DNA from: Methanosarcina sp.
GTDB lineage: Archaea > Halobacteriota > Methanosarcinia > Methanosarcinales > Methanosarcinaceae
Assembly (NCBI RefSeq): GCF_028693135.1
Contig: NZ_JAQUVZ010000006.1
Span: forward strand, 51,352-115,351
Length of the DNA stretch: 64,000 nt
Direction: 5' to 3'
The position numbers were made by a program, and so were the translations under genes. Under the pieces are notes generated by a model. That model made no database searches. It saw nothing but the letters and a program-made list of their open reading frames with translations, and was not told the origin of the DNA. Each line of letters opens with the position of its first letter. Position 1 is the first letter of the stretch. Below are positions 28,939 through 38,315 of the stretch, piece after piece.

Positions 28939-28947
28939 TCTTATAAA
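28939..28947 (+). promoter_or_regulatory. TATA box of ilvB
   Basis: TTCTTATAAAC lies about 90 bases upstream of the ilvB ATG. The predicted start falls near 28968-28972, inside the inverted repeat described next. Confidence 0.5.
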
Positions 28948-28953
28948 CACACC

Positions 28954-28996
28954 CTAACTGGAAAGGTACTCACCTGGAATGTGAGTATCCAGTTAG
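28954..28996 (+). promoter_or_regulatory. long inverted repeat at the ilvB transcription start (operator or leader hairpin)
   Basis: Outer arms CTAACTGGA / TCCAGTTAG and inner arms TACTCAC / GTGAGTA surround a 7-base centre, giving 16 paired bases with a small asymmetric bulge. It sits 36 bases before the ilvB ATG and overlaps the start predicted from the TATA box. It could be a repressor operator or a 5' leader structure. Confidence 0.7.
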
Positions 28997-29031
28997 ACCA
29001 ACATCTCAAGAAATAAATAAGGAGATAAATT

Positions 29032-30726
29032 ATGACAACCGGGTCAACAGAAAAAGTTAACGGCGCAAGGGCTGTAATAAAGTGCCTTGAAAAAGAAGGA
29101 GTTGACACTCTCTTCGGGTATCCGGGAGGGCAGATCATTCCGTTCTACAACGAACTCTATGATTCAGATCTGCGCCACATACTTGTACGCCATGAACAGG
29201 CAGCAGCTCATGCTGCGGACGGGTACGCCCGTGCTACTGGAAAGACCGGGGTCTGCGTTTCTACTTCCGGTCCCGGAGCAACCAACCTGGTAACAGGCAT
29301 TGCTACTGCATATATGGACTCAGTGCCAATTGTAGCCTTAACCGGCCAGGTACCCAAATTCCTTATCGGAAACGATGCTTTCCAGGAAGCAGATATTACA
29401 GGCATCACTCTGCCAATTACCAAGCACAACTATCTCGTACAGGATGCAGAAGAAATCCCGAGGATTGTAAAAGAAGCCTTCCATATAGCTTCCACCGGAA
29501 GGCCTGGCCCGGTATTAATTGACCTTCCGAAGGATATCCAGAATGTAGAGTTTGACCTGCACTATCCTGACAAGGTGGAGCTTAGAGGCTATAAGCCCAC
29601 TTTCAAGGGCAATACTCAGCAGATAAAAAGAGCCGCCGAAGAAATTGCAAAATCCTGCAGACCTATAATCTACGCAGGAGGGGGAGTTATAAGCTCAAAC
29701 GCGAGTGCAGAACTCGTCGAGCTTGCCGAGACTATCCTGGCTCCGGTTACTACAACTCTTATGGGCATAAGCTCTATCCCGACTGAACATCCTCTCTATG
29801 TCGGAATGCTGGGCATGCACGGTTGCAAATACGCAAACTATGCAATTCAGGAGTCCGATCTTATCATTGCCGTGGGAGCAAGGTTTGACGACCGGGTTAC
29901 CGGTAAACTCGAGTCTTTTGCCCCCAATGCCAGGATTATCCATATTGATGTTGATCCTGCCGAGATCTCCAAGAATATAAAGGTGCATGTCCCTATTGTC
30001 GGGGACGCAAAACAGGTACTCAAATCCCTTATTAAATATATCAAGCGCTGCAATTCCGCGGAATGGATTGAAAAGATAAATCAGTGGAAGAAGGAATATC
30101 CTCTTGGCTACAGTCAGATGTCTCCTGATGTGGTAATGCCTCAGTTTGTTATCGAGCAGATAGCCGAAGCCTGCAAGGACGCAATCATAGTTACGGAAGT
30201 TGGACAGCACCAGATGTGGGCGGCTCAGTACTTCAAATACATCACGCCTCGGACCTTCCTTACATCAGGTGGGCTTGGCACTATGGGATACGGGTTCCCT
30301 GCAGCCATGGGAGCCAAGGTCGGAAGGCCGGATAAGACTGTTATCAATATCTCAGGTGACGGCTCTTTCCAGATGAACTCTCAGGAGCTTGCAACTGTGG
30401 TCCAGAACGATATCCCGGTTGTTACCGTGATCCTGAACAACGGTTATCTGGGCATGGTCAGGCAGTGGCAGGAACTCTTCTACGACCGGAGGTATTCCTG
30501 CACCTGTATCAAGGGCAGTGTTGACTTCGTAAAGCTTGCTGAAGCCTATGGAGCTCTCGGGCTGCGCGCAGAAAAGCCTTCCGAAGTCAGGCCTGCAATC
30601 GAAGAGGCTGTCAGGTCCGGCAGGCCGGCTATTGTTGACGTGATTGTTGAATGTGAAGCAAATGTCTACCCTATGGTGCCGGCAGGAGCTGCAATTAATG
30701 AGATCCTTGACCAGGAGGAACAATGA
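29032..30726 (+). CDS. ilvB: acetolactate synthase large subunit IlvB
   Basis: 564-residue ThDP enzyme making 2-acetolactate or 2-aceto-2-hydroxybutyrate, the first common step to valine, leucine and isoleucine. The catalytic glutamate lies in [15 protein letters not shown] (about residues 45-59). The [10 protein letters not shown] loop and the ThDP-Mg motif [12 protein letters not shown] with NNGYLGM (about residues 443-473) are present. A strong AAGGAG ribosome site precedes the ATG. The last codons overlap ilvN, so the subunits are translationally coupled. The large inverted repeat upstream is the likely control site. Confidence 0.95.
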   Translation: MTTGSTEKVNGARAVIKCLEKEGVDTLFGYPGGQIIPFYNELYDSDLRHILVRHEQAAAHAADGYARATGKTGVCVSTSGPGATNLVTGIATAYMDSVPIVALTGQVPKFLIGNDAFQEADITGITLPITKHNYLVQDAEEIPRIVKEAFHIASTGRPGPVLIDLPKDIQNVEFDLHYPDKVELRGYKPTFKGNTQQIKRAAEEIAKSCRPIIYAGGGVISSNASAELVELAETILAPVTTTLMGISSIPTEHPLYVGMLGMHGCKYANYAIQESDLIIAVGARFDDRVTGKLESFAPNARIIHIDVDPAEISKNIKVHVPIVGDAKQVLKSLIKYIKRCNSAEWIEKINQWKKEYPLGYSQMSPDVVMPQFVIEQIAEACKDAIIVTEVGQHQMWAAQYFKYITPRTFLTSGGLGTMGYGFPAAMGAKVGRPDKTVINISGDGSFQMNSQELATVVQNDIPVVTVILNNGYLGMVRQWQELFYDRRYSCTCIKGSVDFVKLAEAYGALGLRAEKPSEVRPAIEEAVRSGRPAIVDVIVECEANVYPMVPAGAAINEILDQEEQ

Positions 30727-31211
30727 TGAAACACACGCTTGCAGTCCTTGTGGAAAATAAGGCAGGTGTGCTCTCCAGAGTGTCTTCGCTGTTTTCAAGG
30801 CGCGGATATAATATCGACAGCCTGGCTGTGGGAGTTACTGAAGACCCTGATATTTCGAGAATAACTATTGTGGTTCATGGGGATGATCATGTGGTCGAAC
30901 AGGTAACAAAACAGCTCAACAAGCTCATAGACGTTATCAAGGTCTCGGATATCGGAGGCGAAGAAGCGGTCGAGCGGGAACTTGCCCTTATTAAGGTCGC
31001 AGCCGATGCGAACACAAGGGCAGAGATAATCCAGATTGCAAATATCTTCAGAGCCAGGATAGTGGATGTTGCCCCTAAGTCCATGACTGTTGAGATAACA
31101 GGGGATGAAGGCAAGGTCCAGGCAATTGAAAAACTTCTCCGCCAGTTCGGGATCAAGGAACTGGTCAGGACAGGCAAGATTGCAATTGTGCGCGGGTCAA
31201 AGAAGGTTTAA
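30723..31211 (+). CDS. ilvN: acetolactate synthase small regulatory subunit IlvN
   Basis: 162-residue regulatory subunit with an N-terminal ACT domain ([21 protein letters not shown], residues 3-23, shown in part by [11 protein letters not shown]) and a C-terminal IlvN domain. It activates IlvB and confers valine feedback. The start overlaps the ilvB stop (ATGATGA), with an AGGAGG site inside the ilvB end. The first or second ATG may be used. Confidence 0.95.
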   Translation: MMKHTLAVLVENKAGVLSRVSSLFSRRGYNIDSLAVGVTEDPDISRITIVVHGDDHVVEQVTKQLNKLIDVIKVSDIGGEEAVERELALIKVAADANTRAEIIQIANIFRARIVDVAPKSMTVEITGDEGKVQAIEKLLRQFGIKELVRTGKIAIVRGSKKV

Positions 31212-31664
31212 ATATTAAGGGCAGGTAAAGAGAGGTGGCTGCTCAATTATTTTTTCACAGATTGGGGCAACCGGAAGCCTTTTTTAATTAAAAAGGTCTT
31301 CTAAAAAACAGTTTGGGTTTCCGACCTCTCTTTACATTTCAGAAGGCTGTCCGGGCCCAGAAACGGTAACTTTTCGAAAATCAGTTTAATTCTCAGGGAA
31401 AAGTGCGTGTTTAAATTAATACACTTCCCCGAATATTGCAGGAAATTTTCATTGAATAATTAAGGAATCTAAGAATTAATCAGTAAAATCAATCCGAAGA
31501 ATTAATCAGTAATATCAATCCGAAGAATTAATCAGTAATACCAATCCGAAGAATTAATCAGTAATATCAATCCGAAGAATTAATCAGTAATACCAATCCG
31601 AAGAATTAATCAGTAAAATCAATCCGAAGAATTAATCCGTAAAATCAATCAGGAGAATTAAGTA
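31212..31664. other. ilvN-ilvC spacer
   Basis: About 450 bases without a gene. The second half is the 26-bp repeat array that ends at the ilvC ribosome site. The T-rich block at 31275-31310 may end ilvBN transcription. Confidence 0.5.
31471..31652. repeat. 26-bp tandem repeat, 7 units, leading into the ilvC ribosome site
   Basis: Seven units of 26 bp begin AAGAATTAATCAGTAA and end CAATCCG. An eighth, partial unit contains the ilvC ribosome site. The normal unit junction reads AATCCGAAGAATTAAT, and the ribosome-site version reads AATCAGGAGAATTAAG, two changes in the core. Confidence 0.95.
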
Positions 31665-32672
31665 ATGGCAACGATAATTTATGATGACGAAACCACTTTT
31701 GATGCACTTAAAGATAAAACAATCGCAGTAATGGGCTACGGAAGCCAGGGCCATGCACATGCCAGAAACCTGCACGAGTCCGGGCTCAATGTTGTAGTCG
31801 GGCTAAGGAAAAGCAGTTCCAGCTGGGCAAAAGCTGAGTCTGATGGTCTGAAGGTCATGACTGTAGAAGACGCTGCAAAAGCTGCAGACGTTATCATGAT
31901 CCTCCTTCCGGATGAAAAGCAGGCAGCTACTTACTATTCTCAGATTGAACCCAACCTGAAAGCCGGCAATGCCCTTGTTTTTGCCCACGGCTTCAATATC
32001 CACTACAACCAGATAGTGCCTCCAAAAGATGTGGACGTCTTCATGGTCGCCCCCAAAGGTCCCGGACACATTGTCAGGAGAACCTACACAGAAGGCATCG
32101 GAGTGCCGGGCCTGATTGCAGTCTACCAGGACGCAACCGGAAAAGCAAGGGACCTTGCTATCTCTTATGCCAAGGGTATTGGTGCAACCAGGGCAGGAGT
32201 TTACGAGACCACCTTCCGTGAAGAAACCGAAACCGACCTTTTCGGAGAACAGGTTGACCTCTGTGGAGGGCTTTCCGCGCTTATCAAGACAGCTTTTGAA
32301 GTGCTTGTGGAAGCAGGGTACCAGCCTGAGATGGCATACTTCGAAACCTGCCACGAAGTCAAACTCATTGTGGACCTTATCTACGAAGGCGGGCTAGAGA
32401 GAATGTGGCACTCCGTCTCCAACACTGCTGAATACGGTGGCATGACCGTTGGCCCGAGGGTCATCAATGAAGAATCCCGCGAAGCCATGTACGAGGCCCT
32501 TGAAAGGATCCAGAACGGGGAATTTGCAAAGGAATTCATCCTTGAAGGCATGGTCAACCACCCTGTGCTCAAAGCCATGGAACGCCAGGAACAGGAACAC
32601 CCGCTTGAGATTGTCGGCAAGGAAATCCGGGCAAACATCCCCTGGCTCAACAAGAAGATTGATGACGACTGA
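31665..32672 (+). CDS. ilvC: ketol-acid reductoisomerase IlvC
   Basis: 335-residue class I ketol-acid reductoisomerase, converting acetolactate to dihydroxyisovalerate with NADPH and Mg. The Rossmann motif [10 protein letters not shown] (about residues 24-33), the phosphate-binding LRKSSSSW loop, KGPGH (about residue 130) and the metal ligands in [12 protein letters not shown] (about 190-201) and YFETCHE are present. It completes the cimA-ilvB-ilvN-ilvC set on the plus strand. The RBS GGAG lies 9 bases before the ATG and is formed at the end of a tandem repeat array. Confidence 0.95.
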   Translation: MATIIYDDETTFDALKDKTIAVMGYGSQGHAHARNLHESGLNVVVGLRKSSSSWAKAESDGLKVMTVEDAAKAADVIMILLPDEKQAATYYSQIEPNLKAGNALVFAHGFNIHYNQIVPPKDVDVFMVAPKGPGHIVRRTYTEGIGVPGLIAVYQDATGKARDLAISYAKGIGATRAGVYETTFREETETDLFGEQVDLCGGLSALIKTAFEVLVEAGYQPEMAYFETCHEVKLIVDLIYEGGLERMWHSVSNTAEYGGMTVGPRVINEESREAMYEALERIQNGEFAKEFILEGMVNHPVLKAMERQEQEHPLEIVGKEIRANIPWLNKKIDDD

Positions 32673-33271
32673 GCCTTAAGTTTCTTTTTTTTGTTTCAGG
32701 CCAGGCCGGTTAGATGGTCTGGCAACTTATTTTTTCTGGACTTTTTTCTGGTTTTTCTGAACTTTTTTTCTTATTGATGGTCCTTCATTAACCGGTTGAT
32801 CTATCCTGATACCCGGAGCTGGAAGCTTTCAGTTCTTTCTTCCTGCGCCGCACCGTATCTGGGCCGTCCTGTCAGCCAGATAAAAAGCGCCCGAAAAAAC
32901 GACACTGCAATTGTGAGATATATGTATTGAAGAAATGCCCTCTGAACTGAGGGTGAAACTGAGAAAACTTACCTTCAGCCCGGAAACCGTTTTTTAATTA
33001 TGGCAAATATAAGCACCCCCGCCAGCTTGTCTGACGGCTTTTCAAAAGAAGCAGAAAGAGGTAATATGAAACAAAAATTCTCGTTTCTCCGGTCATTTCG
33101 ATCTGCTTGTTTCTTACAGTTGCATTCAGTCTTTTTTATTTTATGGCTTTTTTCTGAGGCTGCACGAGGATAATTCTTTACTGTTTGCCGGCAACGTTTA
33201 ATAACTTAATTTCAATCTTTTAACAGAAAGTTCATAAATCTGAAATTGAAAATTCAATCCGGAGATAAAAT
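32673..33271. other. spacer between ilvC and the nitroreductase gene
   Basis: About 600 bases without a supported gene. TTTCTTTTTTTTG just after ilvC is a likely transcript end. A strong GGAGA site precedes the next gene. Nothing else stood out. Confidence 0.45.
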
Positions 33272-33814
33272 ATGCCAGTAACAGAAGAAAGCAAAGTCAT
33301 TGACACTATCCTCAACAGACGGAGTGTCCGGGAGTTTACGGATAGGCCCGTCAGCAAGGACGAAATCAACACAATCCTGAATGCAGGCCGCTGGGCTCCT
33401 TCCGGGTTGAATAACCAGCCCTGGCGCTTTATAGTTGTCCGGGAAAAGGGTACCATTATGCAGCTTTCGGAATGCACTCATTATACAAAAGTGGTTGCAG
33501 GTGCACCGCTTCTGATTTCTGTCTACCTGGACACGGAAAATTCCTATTCCCACACTAAAGACGTCCAGGCAATCGGCGCCGCCATCCAGAACATGCTTCT
33601 TGCCTGCTGTGAACTCGGTCTGGGCGCGGTCTGGCTCGGTGAGATATTAAAACAGAACGAGAAGGTCAATTCAATTCTCGAATGCTCCTCAAAACTCGAA
33701 CTTATGGCAGTGCTTGCCATCGGGGAACCTGTCCCAAAAGAGAGGACTTCAACACGCAAGGCCCTTTCGGAACTTGTGTTTGAAGACCGGTACGGGCAGA
33801 AATGGGAAGACTAA
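33272..33814 (+). CDS. nitroreductase family flavoprotein
   Basis: 180-residue FMN-dependent oxidoreductase of the nitroreductase fold. The N-terminal ILNRRSVREFTDRPV (about residues 11-25) binds FMN phosphate, and RWAPSGLNNQPWRF (about 40-53) and GLGAVWLGEI (about 116-125) are family landmarks. The physiological substrate is unknown. Monocistronic by context. Confidence 0.9.
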   Translation: MPVTEESKVIDTILNRRSVREFTDRPVSKDEINTILNAGRWAPSGLNNQPWRFIVVREKGTIMQLSECTHYTKVVAGAPLLISVYLDTENSYSHTKDVQAIGAAIQNMLLACCELGLGAVWLGEILKQNEKVNSILECSSKLELMAVLAIGEPVPKERTSTRKALSELVFEDRYGQKWED

Positions 33815-33818
33815 GCTC

Positions 33819-33873
33819 CTGAATTCAAAGATTCTGAATTCAAAGATCCTGAATTCAAAGCTCCTGAATTCAC
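33819..33873. repeat. 15-bp tandem repeat, about 3.7 units
   Basis: CTGAATTCAAAGATT-type units just after the nitroreductase stop codon. Confidence 0.9.
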
Positions 33874-34052
33874 CAAAAAACTCGGGAATTTTTAAGTTAA
33901 CCTGCTGAAGTTTATTTTGATATACTTTCTTTCAAAAAATATTTGCAATTCAATTGAGGATTAAATTTATAAGCTATTTAGCACTATAAACAGCCAGTTA
34001 ACTGATCACCGCTTTATATGTCAGTTAACCGAGCATAACTTTTTCACAATGA

Positions 34053-34124
34053 AGGTCTGTGGTGTAGCGGATATCATTGGAGCCTCCGGAGCTTCGTACC
34101 TGGGTTCGATTCCCAGCAGACCTG
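34053..34124 (+). tRNA. tRNA-Arg (anticodon CCG)
   Basis: The acceptor stem AGGTCTG / CAGACCT pairs perfectly, followed by discriminator G. The D-arm contains TGGTGTAGCGG. The anticodon stem GGAGC / GCTTC encloses the loop CTCCGGA, giving CCG. The T-arm CTGGG TTCGATT CCCAG is perfect. CCA is not encoded. There is no intron. Confidence 0.95.
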
Positions 34125-34352
34125 TTAATTTATTTTCCTGCTGAGTTTCTATAAATTTATAGTGGATTTTTTTGAAACACATCCGGGTTTTAATTCCTGT
34201 CTAACTTTTGTGCTCTCCACTTAATTATTTCGATTTCATTTAGGGTTAATATTCTGGAAGCTTTTCAGGAAATATTGTCATCTACGGACAAAAAATATAA
34301 ACAAAGAAATGAAGTAACTATACATACAAAAATAATCTGGAAGGTTTACAGC

Positions 34353-34535
34353 ATGGCTCATGGATTAAATCGTCGTTTTTTACGTATGGGGAGAAGAAAA
34401 TTATCTATAGTTCAGTTAATTCTCATAGCAGTATTATTATATTTCCTGCTTCGGATGCTTCTGCCGGTATTGTGGACTCTCTTTTTGATCGTTGCTTTAG
34501 TTGTACTTTTGAAGATAGTGCTGGAAAAAATTTAA
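34353..34535 (+). CDS. small membrane protein, 60 residues
   Basis: Unrecognised. A basic N-terminus (GLNRRFLRMGRRK) precedes about 40 hydrophobic residues, enough for two short or one long membrane segment (about residues 19-56), and the end is charged. ATG 34353 follows GGAAGG by 8 bases. It stands alone between the tRNA and a converging operon. The length and inside-positive pattern support a real small membrane protein. Confidence 0.55.
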   Translation: MAHGLNRRFLRMGRRKLSIVQLILIAVLLYFLLRMLLPVLWTLFLIVALVVLLKIVLEKI

Positions 34536-34634
34536 TCAAAGTTGCGGTGGCGCAAAAATACTCTGTTGCTTGCAGTGCTCCAGCGTATTTTAATTTAATT
34601 TATACCTCAAATTGTATAAAACGGGCTTTCTCTT

Positions 34635-35570
34635 TCAAAAACTCTTCAATGTACTAACAATTAATCTCTTTTTAGTAACAGTTGACTCCATATTATTAAT
34701 GTTCCTTTTTTCATCGTTTACTAATGATTCCTGCTTTGAAATATTTGGATCAGGTACAAACGTCGCAGTAAGAAGTATAGCAAACGCTATAAAAACAATA
34801 TTTATTATTGCATCGGCGAATACCCTGGAGAATAAGCTGACTATGGCCAGTGAAATAAATATAATAGTGGAGTATATAATCCCTACAAATATATATTTAA
34901 ACAGTCTGCTCAGGATTGTAAAATCTTTCTCACTCACTTCTTTTTTGCATGATACCATTCCTAATCCCAGAATAAGAAATAGTAAATATGATCTGTTATC
35001 TGTGGTTACAGCAACAAGTAATAAAAATAAAGATAATACCACAATAATATTATTAATTAACTTTAAGGATTTTAATTTATTTAATTTTTTAGATGTTTTA
35101 TATAAACGTAAATTCGCATTATGTAAATCAGTATCCAAATATTCTAAATTATTTTTAGATGAATTCTTAAATTCAATTAATTCCTCTCTAACTTCTATTA
35201 GTCTTTTATTTATGACTGATATCATTTCTAAATTTTCCAAATAATCAAAATAACTATTGTTTTTCATTTTTCTTTTAATTTCTATGACGTCAGATTTTGT
35301 TTTTTCAATTATTTTGTCAGTAGACTCAGGCAGCTTTAAAGTATGCAACAAATTTGTATATTCTTTAAAGTTGGTTTCTAAAGAACTAAGTTCTGTCTCT
35401 GTTTTTAATTGAGTTTCCCGCAAAATATCGTGAATTAAATCTGAAACATAGGGTTTAACATTTTTGTACATGGGATCAATCAAAACTCTACTGTAATTAT
35501 TTTTGTCTTGTAGTATGGCTATTCTGAGGTGATTAAGCATCTCTTTAACATCGTTATCCAAAAAAATCAT
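34635..35570 (-). CDS. coiled-coil membrane protein, partner of the zinc-knuckle/TPR protein
   Basis: 311-residue unrecognised protein. Residues 1-165 are charged and helical with several coiled-coil stretches (for example around ETNFKEYTNLL and EIKRKMKN). Residues 170-265 hold about four hydrophobic segments (IIVVLSLFLLLVAV, YLLFLILGLGMV, YIFVGIIYSTIIFISLAIV and IINIVFIAFAILLTATFV). A charged tail follows. It would sit in the membrane with a large cytosolic coiled-coil. It overlaps the upstream gene by four bases, so the pair is one operon. Codon use is strongly AT-rich compared with the neighbouring housekeeping genes. No known function. Confidence 0.75.
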   Translation of the reverse strand: MIFLDNDVKEMLNHLRIAILQDKNNYSRVLIDPMYKNVKPYVSDLIHDILRETQLKTETELSSLETNFKEYTNLLHTLKLPESTDKIIEKTKSDVIEIKRKMKNNSYFDYLENLEMISVINKRLIEVREELIEFKNSSKNNLEYLDTDLHNANLRLYKTSKKLNKLKSLKLINNIIVVLSLFLLLVAVTTDNRSYLLFLILGLGMVSCKKEVSEKDFTILSRLFKYIFVGIIYSTIIFISLAIVSLFSRVFADAIINIVFIAFAILLTATFVPDPNISKQESLVNDEKRNINNMESTVTKKRLIVSTLKSF

Positions 35571-36304
35571 TCCTTCAATAATTTTGGCTGGCGATATGCC
35601 AGAAATGCGGCATATTGATAATTATATACAGGATCGTTAACCAACTTTAAACTTTCTCTTATTTTTTTGATGGCCGTTTCAATATTTTCCATGCAAAAAT
35701 AAACTCGACTGATAAGGTAAAGGCAATACCCTTTATGGCTGTCATTTACTTCTATTTTATTTGAAACCGTTATCATGCTCGCTTCTTCAAAACTTTCTAA
35801 TGCCTTCTCTAATTTATCTAATCGAACGTATGTGTGCCCTCTTAATAGATAAATTCTATAATCATCTGATTTTAGATATTCTGCTTTTTCAAGTGTTTCA
35901 AGACATTTCATTAATCGTCCATCTCTAAAATTATTTACTGCTTCATTGTACCGCTGGAGATATTCGATATAAAGAGAGTTTTTAAATAATTCGCATATCC
36001 CTGTTAAAACTTCTATATTTCTTTCCATTTTACGCATTATTGCATAATGATTATTGCTAATCTCATTTAGTAAATTTTCAAACCCTTCAGATATCGCTGT
36101 CTCAGAACTTCGCATATTGGTCACAATATTTTCAATTTCGGAGGATACCAATTTTCCATTTTCTTCTATTGCTGATACATTTAGATGGCCAATTTTTTCC
36201 AAAGTTGAGGTTTGGTTACTCAATGATTTAATACTTTGATCCTGTGCTTGTAAGGGGCAATAACCTGGAGGGTGATCCCCTCCGCAATAAAAGCAGTAAG
36301 ACAT
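35567..36304 (-). CDS. zinc-knuckle/TPR-like protein
   Basis: 245-residue unrecognised protein. The N-terminus CFYCGGDHPPGYC (residues 4-16) forms C-x2-C-x3-H-x4-C, close to a CCHC zinc knuckle (C-x2-C-x4-H-x4-C). Residues 25-95 are helical, and 110-240 contain about three TPR-like helix pairs (for example YLLRGHTYVRLDKLEKALE and YCLYLISRVYFCMENIETA). TPRs bind protein partners, so it could be an adaptor for the membrane coiled-coil protein encoded downstream. Its own promoter should lie in the 36305-36500 AT-rich spacer. Confidence 0.75.
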   Translation of the reverse strand: MSYCFYCGGDHPPGYCPLQAQDQSIKSLSNQTSTLEKIGHLNVSAIEENGKLVSSEIENIVTNMRSSETAISEGFENLLNEISNNHYAIMRKMERNIEVLTGICELFKNSLYIEYLQRYNEAVNNFRDGRLMKCLETLEKAEYLKSDDYRIYLLRGHTYVRLDKLEKALESFEEASMITVSNKIEVNDSHKGYCLYLISRVYFCMENIETAIKKIRESLKLVNDPVYNYQYAAFLAYRQPKLLKE

Positions 36305-36888
36305 TTTATCGCCTCAATAATAAACATTTTTTACTCTATGAATAAATTATAATTTTCAAAACAGAACTTCTTTAAAGTTGTTATCTTTAAAATTGTTAAT
36401 TATATATTTTCCGCCCTCACTTTTATGCCCGGATTCTTTTCTAAATACTGTATAATGTGTCCATATAATATATATATTTAATATGTTCTAATTTTATTCA
36501 CAGTTAGAATATAAAAATCATAAATAATAGGCAATTTGAACCCTCAACTAAAATCCGTAACATTTGTGGATATCACAATTCTAATCTCAGATTGAAGGAT
36601 AGAACATGAAAATACCCTGATTGTAAAACAAAGTGTTATAGGGGCATAAATACTGCTATAGGGGCATAAATGCTGCTATCAACATTAAGAAATTCTCATT
36701 AAAGGATCAAAATACAATAGTCACCTGACACATGCGGAACGCAGGGGATTAGCCTGGGGACTTAGAAACAATAGTTTGAAGGAGGATCCCGGAAGCCCCT
36801 TTATGCGGGACAGGTTTCAAAAAAGTTGGGCATTATAAAATTTAATTCATAGTTAATAAATAAAAGTGGGTACCAGATTACTCTGGCT
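36305..36888. other. AT-rich spacer with a short duplication
   Basis: About 580 bases without a supported gene. A 20-bp unit, TATAGGGGCATAAATACTGC, is present twice (36637-36656 and 36657-36676, one difference). TATA-like strings near 36463-36475 could serve the gene pair to the left. Nothing else recognisable. Confidence 0.5.
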
Positions 36889-38298
36889 TCACTTTTCTTT
36901 CAAAAACTCATCAATTGCTTTTGCAGCTTTCTTTCCTGCTCCCATTGCACTGATTACGGTTGCTGCACCTGTTACCACATCTCCGCCTGCAAAGACTCCG
37001 CATTTGGAAGTTGCGCCGGTTTCCTCATCAGCAACGACAGTCCCCCGCCTGTTCTGTTCAAGACCTTCTGAGCCTTTGAAAATGATCGGGTTCGGAGAGG
37101 TACCTATGGCGATAACCACAACGTCTGCAGGGACAAGGAACTCCGAGCCTTCTACAGGGACCGGGCTTCTCCTGCCGGATTTGTCGGGTTCTCCAAGTTC
37201 CATTTTTATGCATTCGACGCCTGTAACATTGAACTTTTCGTCGCCGAGAATGCGGACAGGGTTTGTAAGGAACCTGAAGATTATACCTTCTTCTTTAGCG
37301 TGCTCGACTTCTTCCCGGCGGGCGGGCATCTCGTCTTCTCCACGGCGGTAGACTATACTTACTTCTTCTGCGCCCAGACGGAGAGCAGAGCGGGCGGCAT
37401 CCATTGCCACGTTTCCGCCTCCTACAACCACAACCTGCTTTCCGCACCTTACTCTGGTGTCGTACTCGGGGTCATAGGCTTTCATGAGGTTTACGCGGGT
37501 CAGGAATTCATTTGCGGAATATACGCCGCTGAAGTTTTCGCCCGGAATTCCCATAAAGTTAGGGAGCCCTGCGCCCGTGCCCAGGAAGACTGCATCGAAA
37601 TCGTCACAGAGCTCGTCTAAGGTCTTGATCCTGCCAATGACATAATTGGGCTTAACCTCTACACCGAGCTTTTCGATGTACTCTACTTCCTGCCGCACAA
37701 TTTCTTTTGGCAGCCTGAACTCGGGGATGCCGTAACTCAGGACGCCTCCGGCTTTGTGCAGAGACTCAAAGATTGTGACTTTGTGGCCAAGCTTTGCAAG
37801 GTCTGCTGCGGCAGTCAGGCTTGCAGGTCCGGAACCCACAACTGCTACCTTCTTGCCAGTGGGAGGCATAGCCTCAGGAGCCTTCACGCCTTTTTCGCGC
37901 TCATAATCTGCACAGAAACGCTCAAGCCTTCCGATTGCAACGGGCTGCCCTTTCTTGCCTAGCACACAGAGGGCTTCACACTGGGTCTCCTGGGGGCAGA
38001 CGCGCCCGCAGATGGCAGGGAGGGTGTTTGTGGTTTTTATTTTCTCGATTGCCCCTTCAAAATCTTCCTCACAGACCAGCTTGATAAAGCCAGGGATATC
38101 CACATTCACAGGGCAGCCTTCAACACATTTTGGGTCCTTGCAGGCGAGGCATCTGGAAGCTTCGGCAAGAGCATCTTCTTTCGTGTAGCCGAGGGTTACT
38201 TCATTAAAGTTCTTTCTGCGCTCGTCAGCAGGCTGCTCTGGCATCGGGGTCCTTTCTTTCTTTGCTTTTTCTGTCTTTTCTTCCTGTAATCCACACAT
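36889..38298 (-). CDS. sudA: NADPH-dependent flavin oxidoreductase, SudA/NfnB/GltD type
   Basis: 469-residue FAD/NAD(P) protein with an N-terminal 4Fe-4S domain (CLACKDPKCVEGCP and CGRVCPQETQCEALC, about residues 45-105), an FAD dinucleotide fold (VVGSGPASLTAAADLAKLG) and a central NAD(P)-binding fold (VVVGGGNVAMDAARSALRLG). With SudB it forms a heterodimer that in other organisms works as ferredoxin:NADP oxidoreductase (Nfn), sulfide dehydrogenase, or glutamate synthase beta-like unit. The start at ATG 38298 has AAGGAGGGG 7 bases upstream. A longer reading would overlap sudB. It is second in a two-gene operon. Confidence 0.88.
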   Translation of the reverse strand: MCGLQEEKTEKAKKERTPMPEQPADERRKNFNEVTLGYTKEDALAEASRCLACKDPKCVEGCPVNVDIPGFIKLVCEEDFEGAIEKIKTTNTLPAICGRVCPQETQCEALCVLGKKGQPVAIGRLERFCADYEREKGVKAPEAMPPTGKKVAVVGSGPASLTAAADLAKLGHKVTIFESLHKAGGVLSYGIPEFRLPKEIVRQEVEYIEKLGVEVKPNYVIGRIKTLDELCDDFDAVFLGTGAGLPNFMGIPGENFSGVYSANEFLTRVNLMKAYDPEYDTRVRCGKQVVVVGGGNVAMDAARSALRLGAEEVSIVYRRGEDEMPARREEVEHAKEEGIIFRFLTNPVRILGDEKFNVTGVECIKMELGEPDKSGRRSPVPVEGSEFLVPADVVVIAIGTSPNPIIFKGSEGLEQNRRGTVVADEETGATSKCGVFAGGDVVTGAATVISAMGAGKKAAKAIDEFLKEK

Positions 38299-38315
38299 GT
38301 TTCGTCCCCTCCTTC

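Noticed and set aside
34053..36888. tRNA-Arg as an integration site for the zinc-knuckle/TPR pair
   Set aside because: I found no second copy of the tRNA 3' end downstream and no integrase gene.
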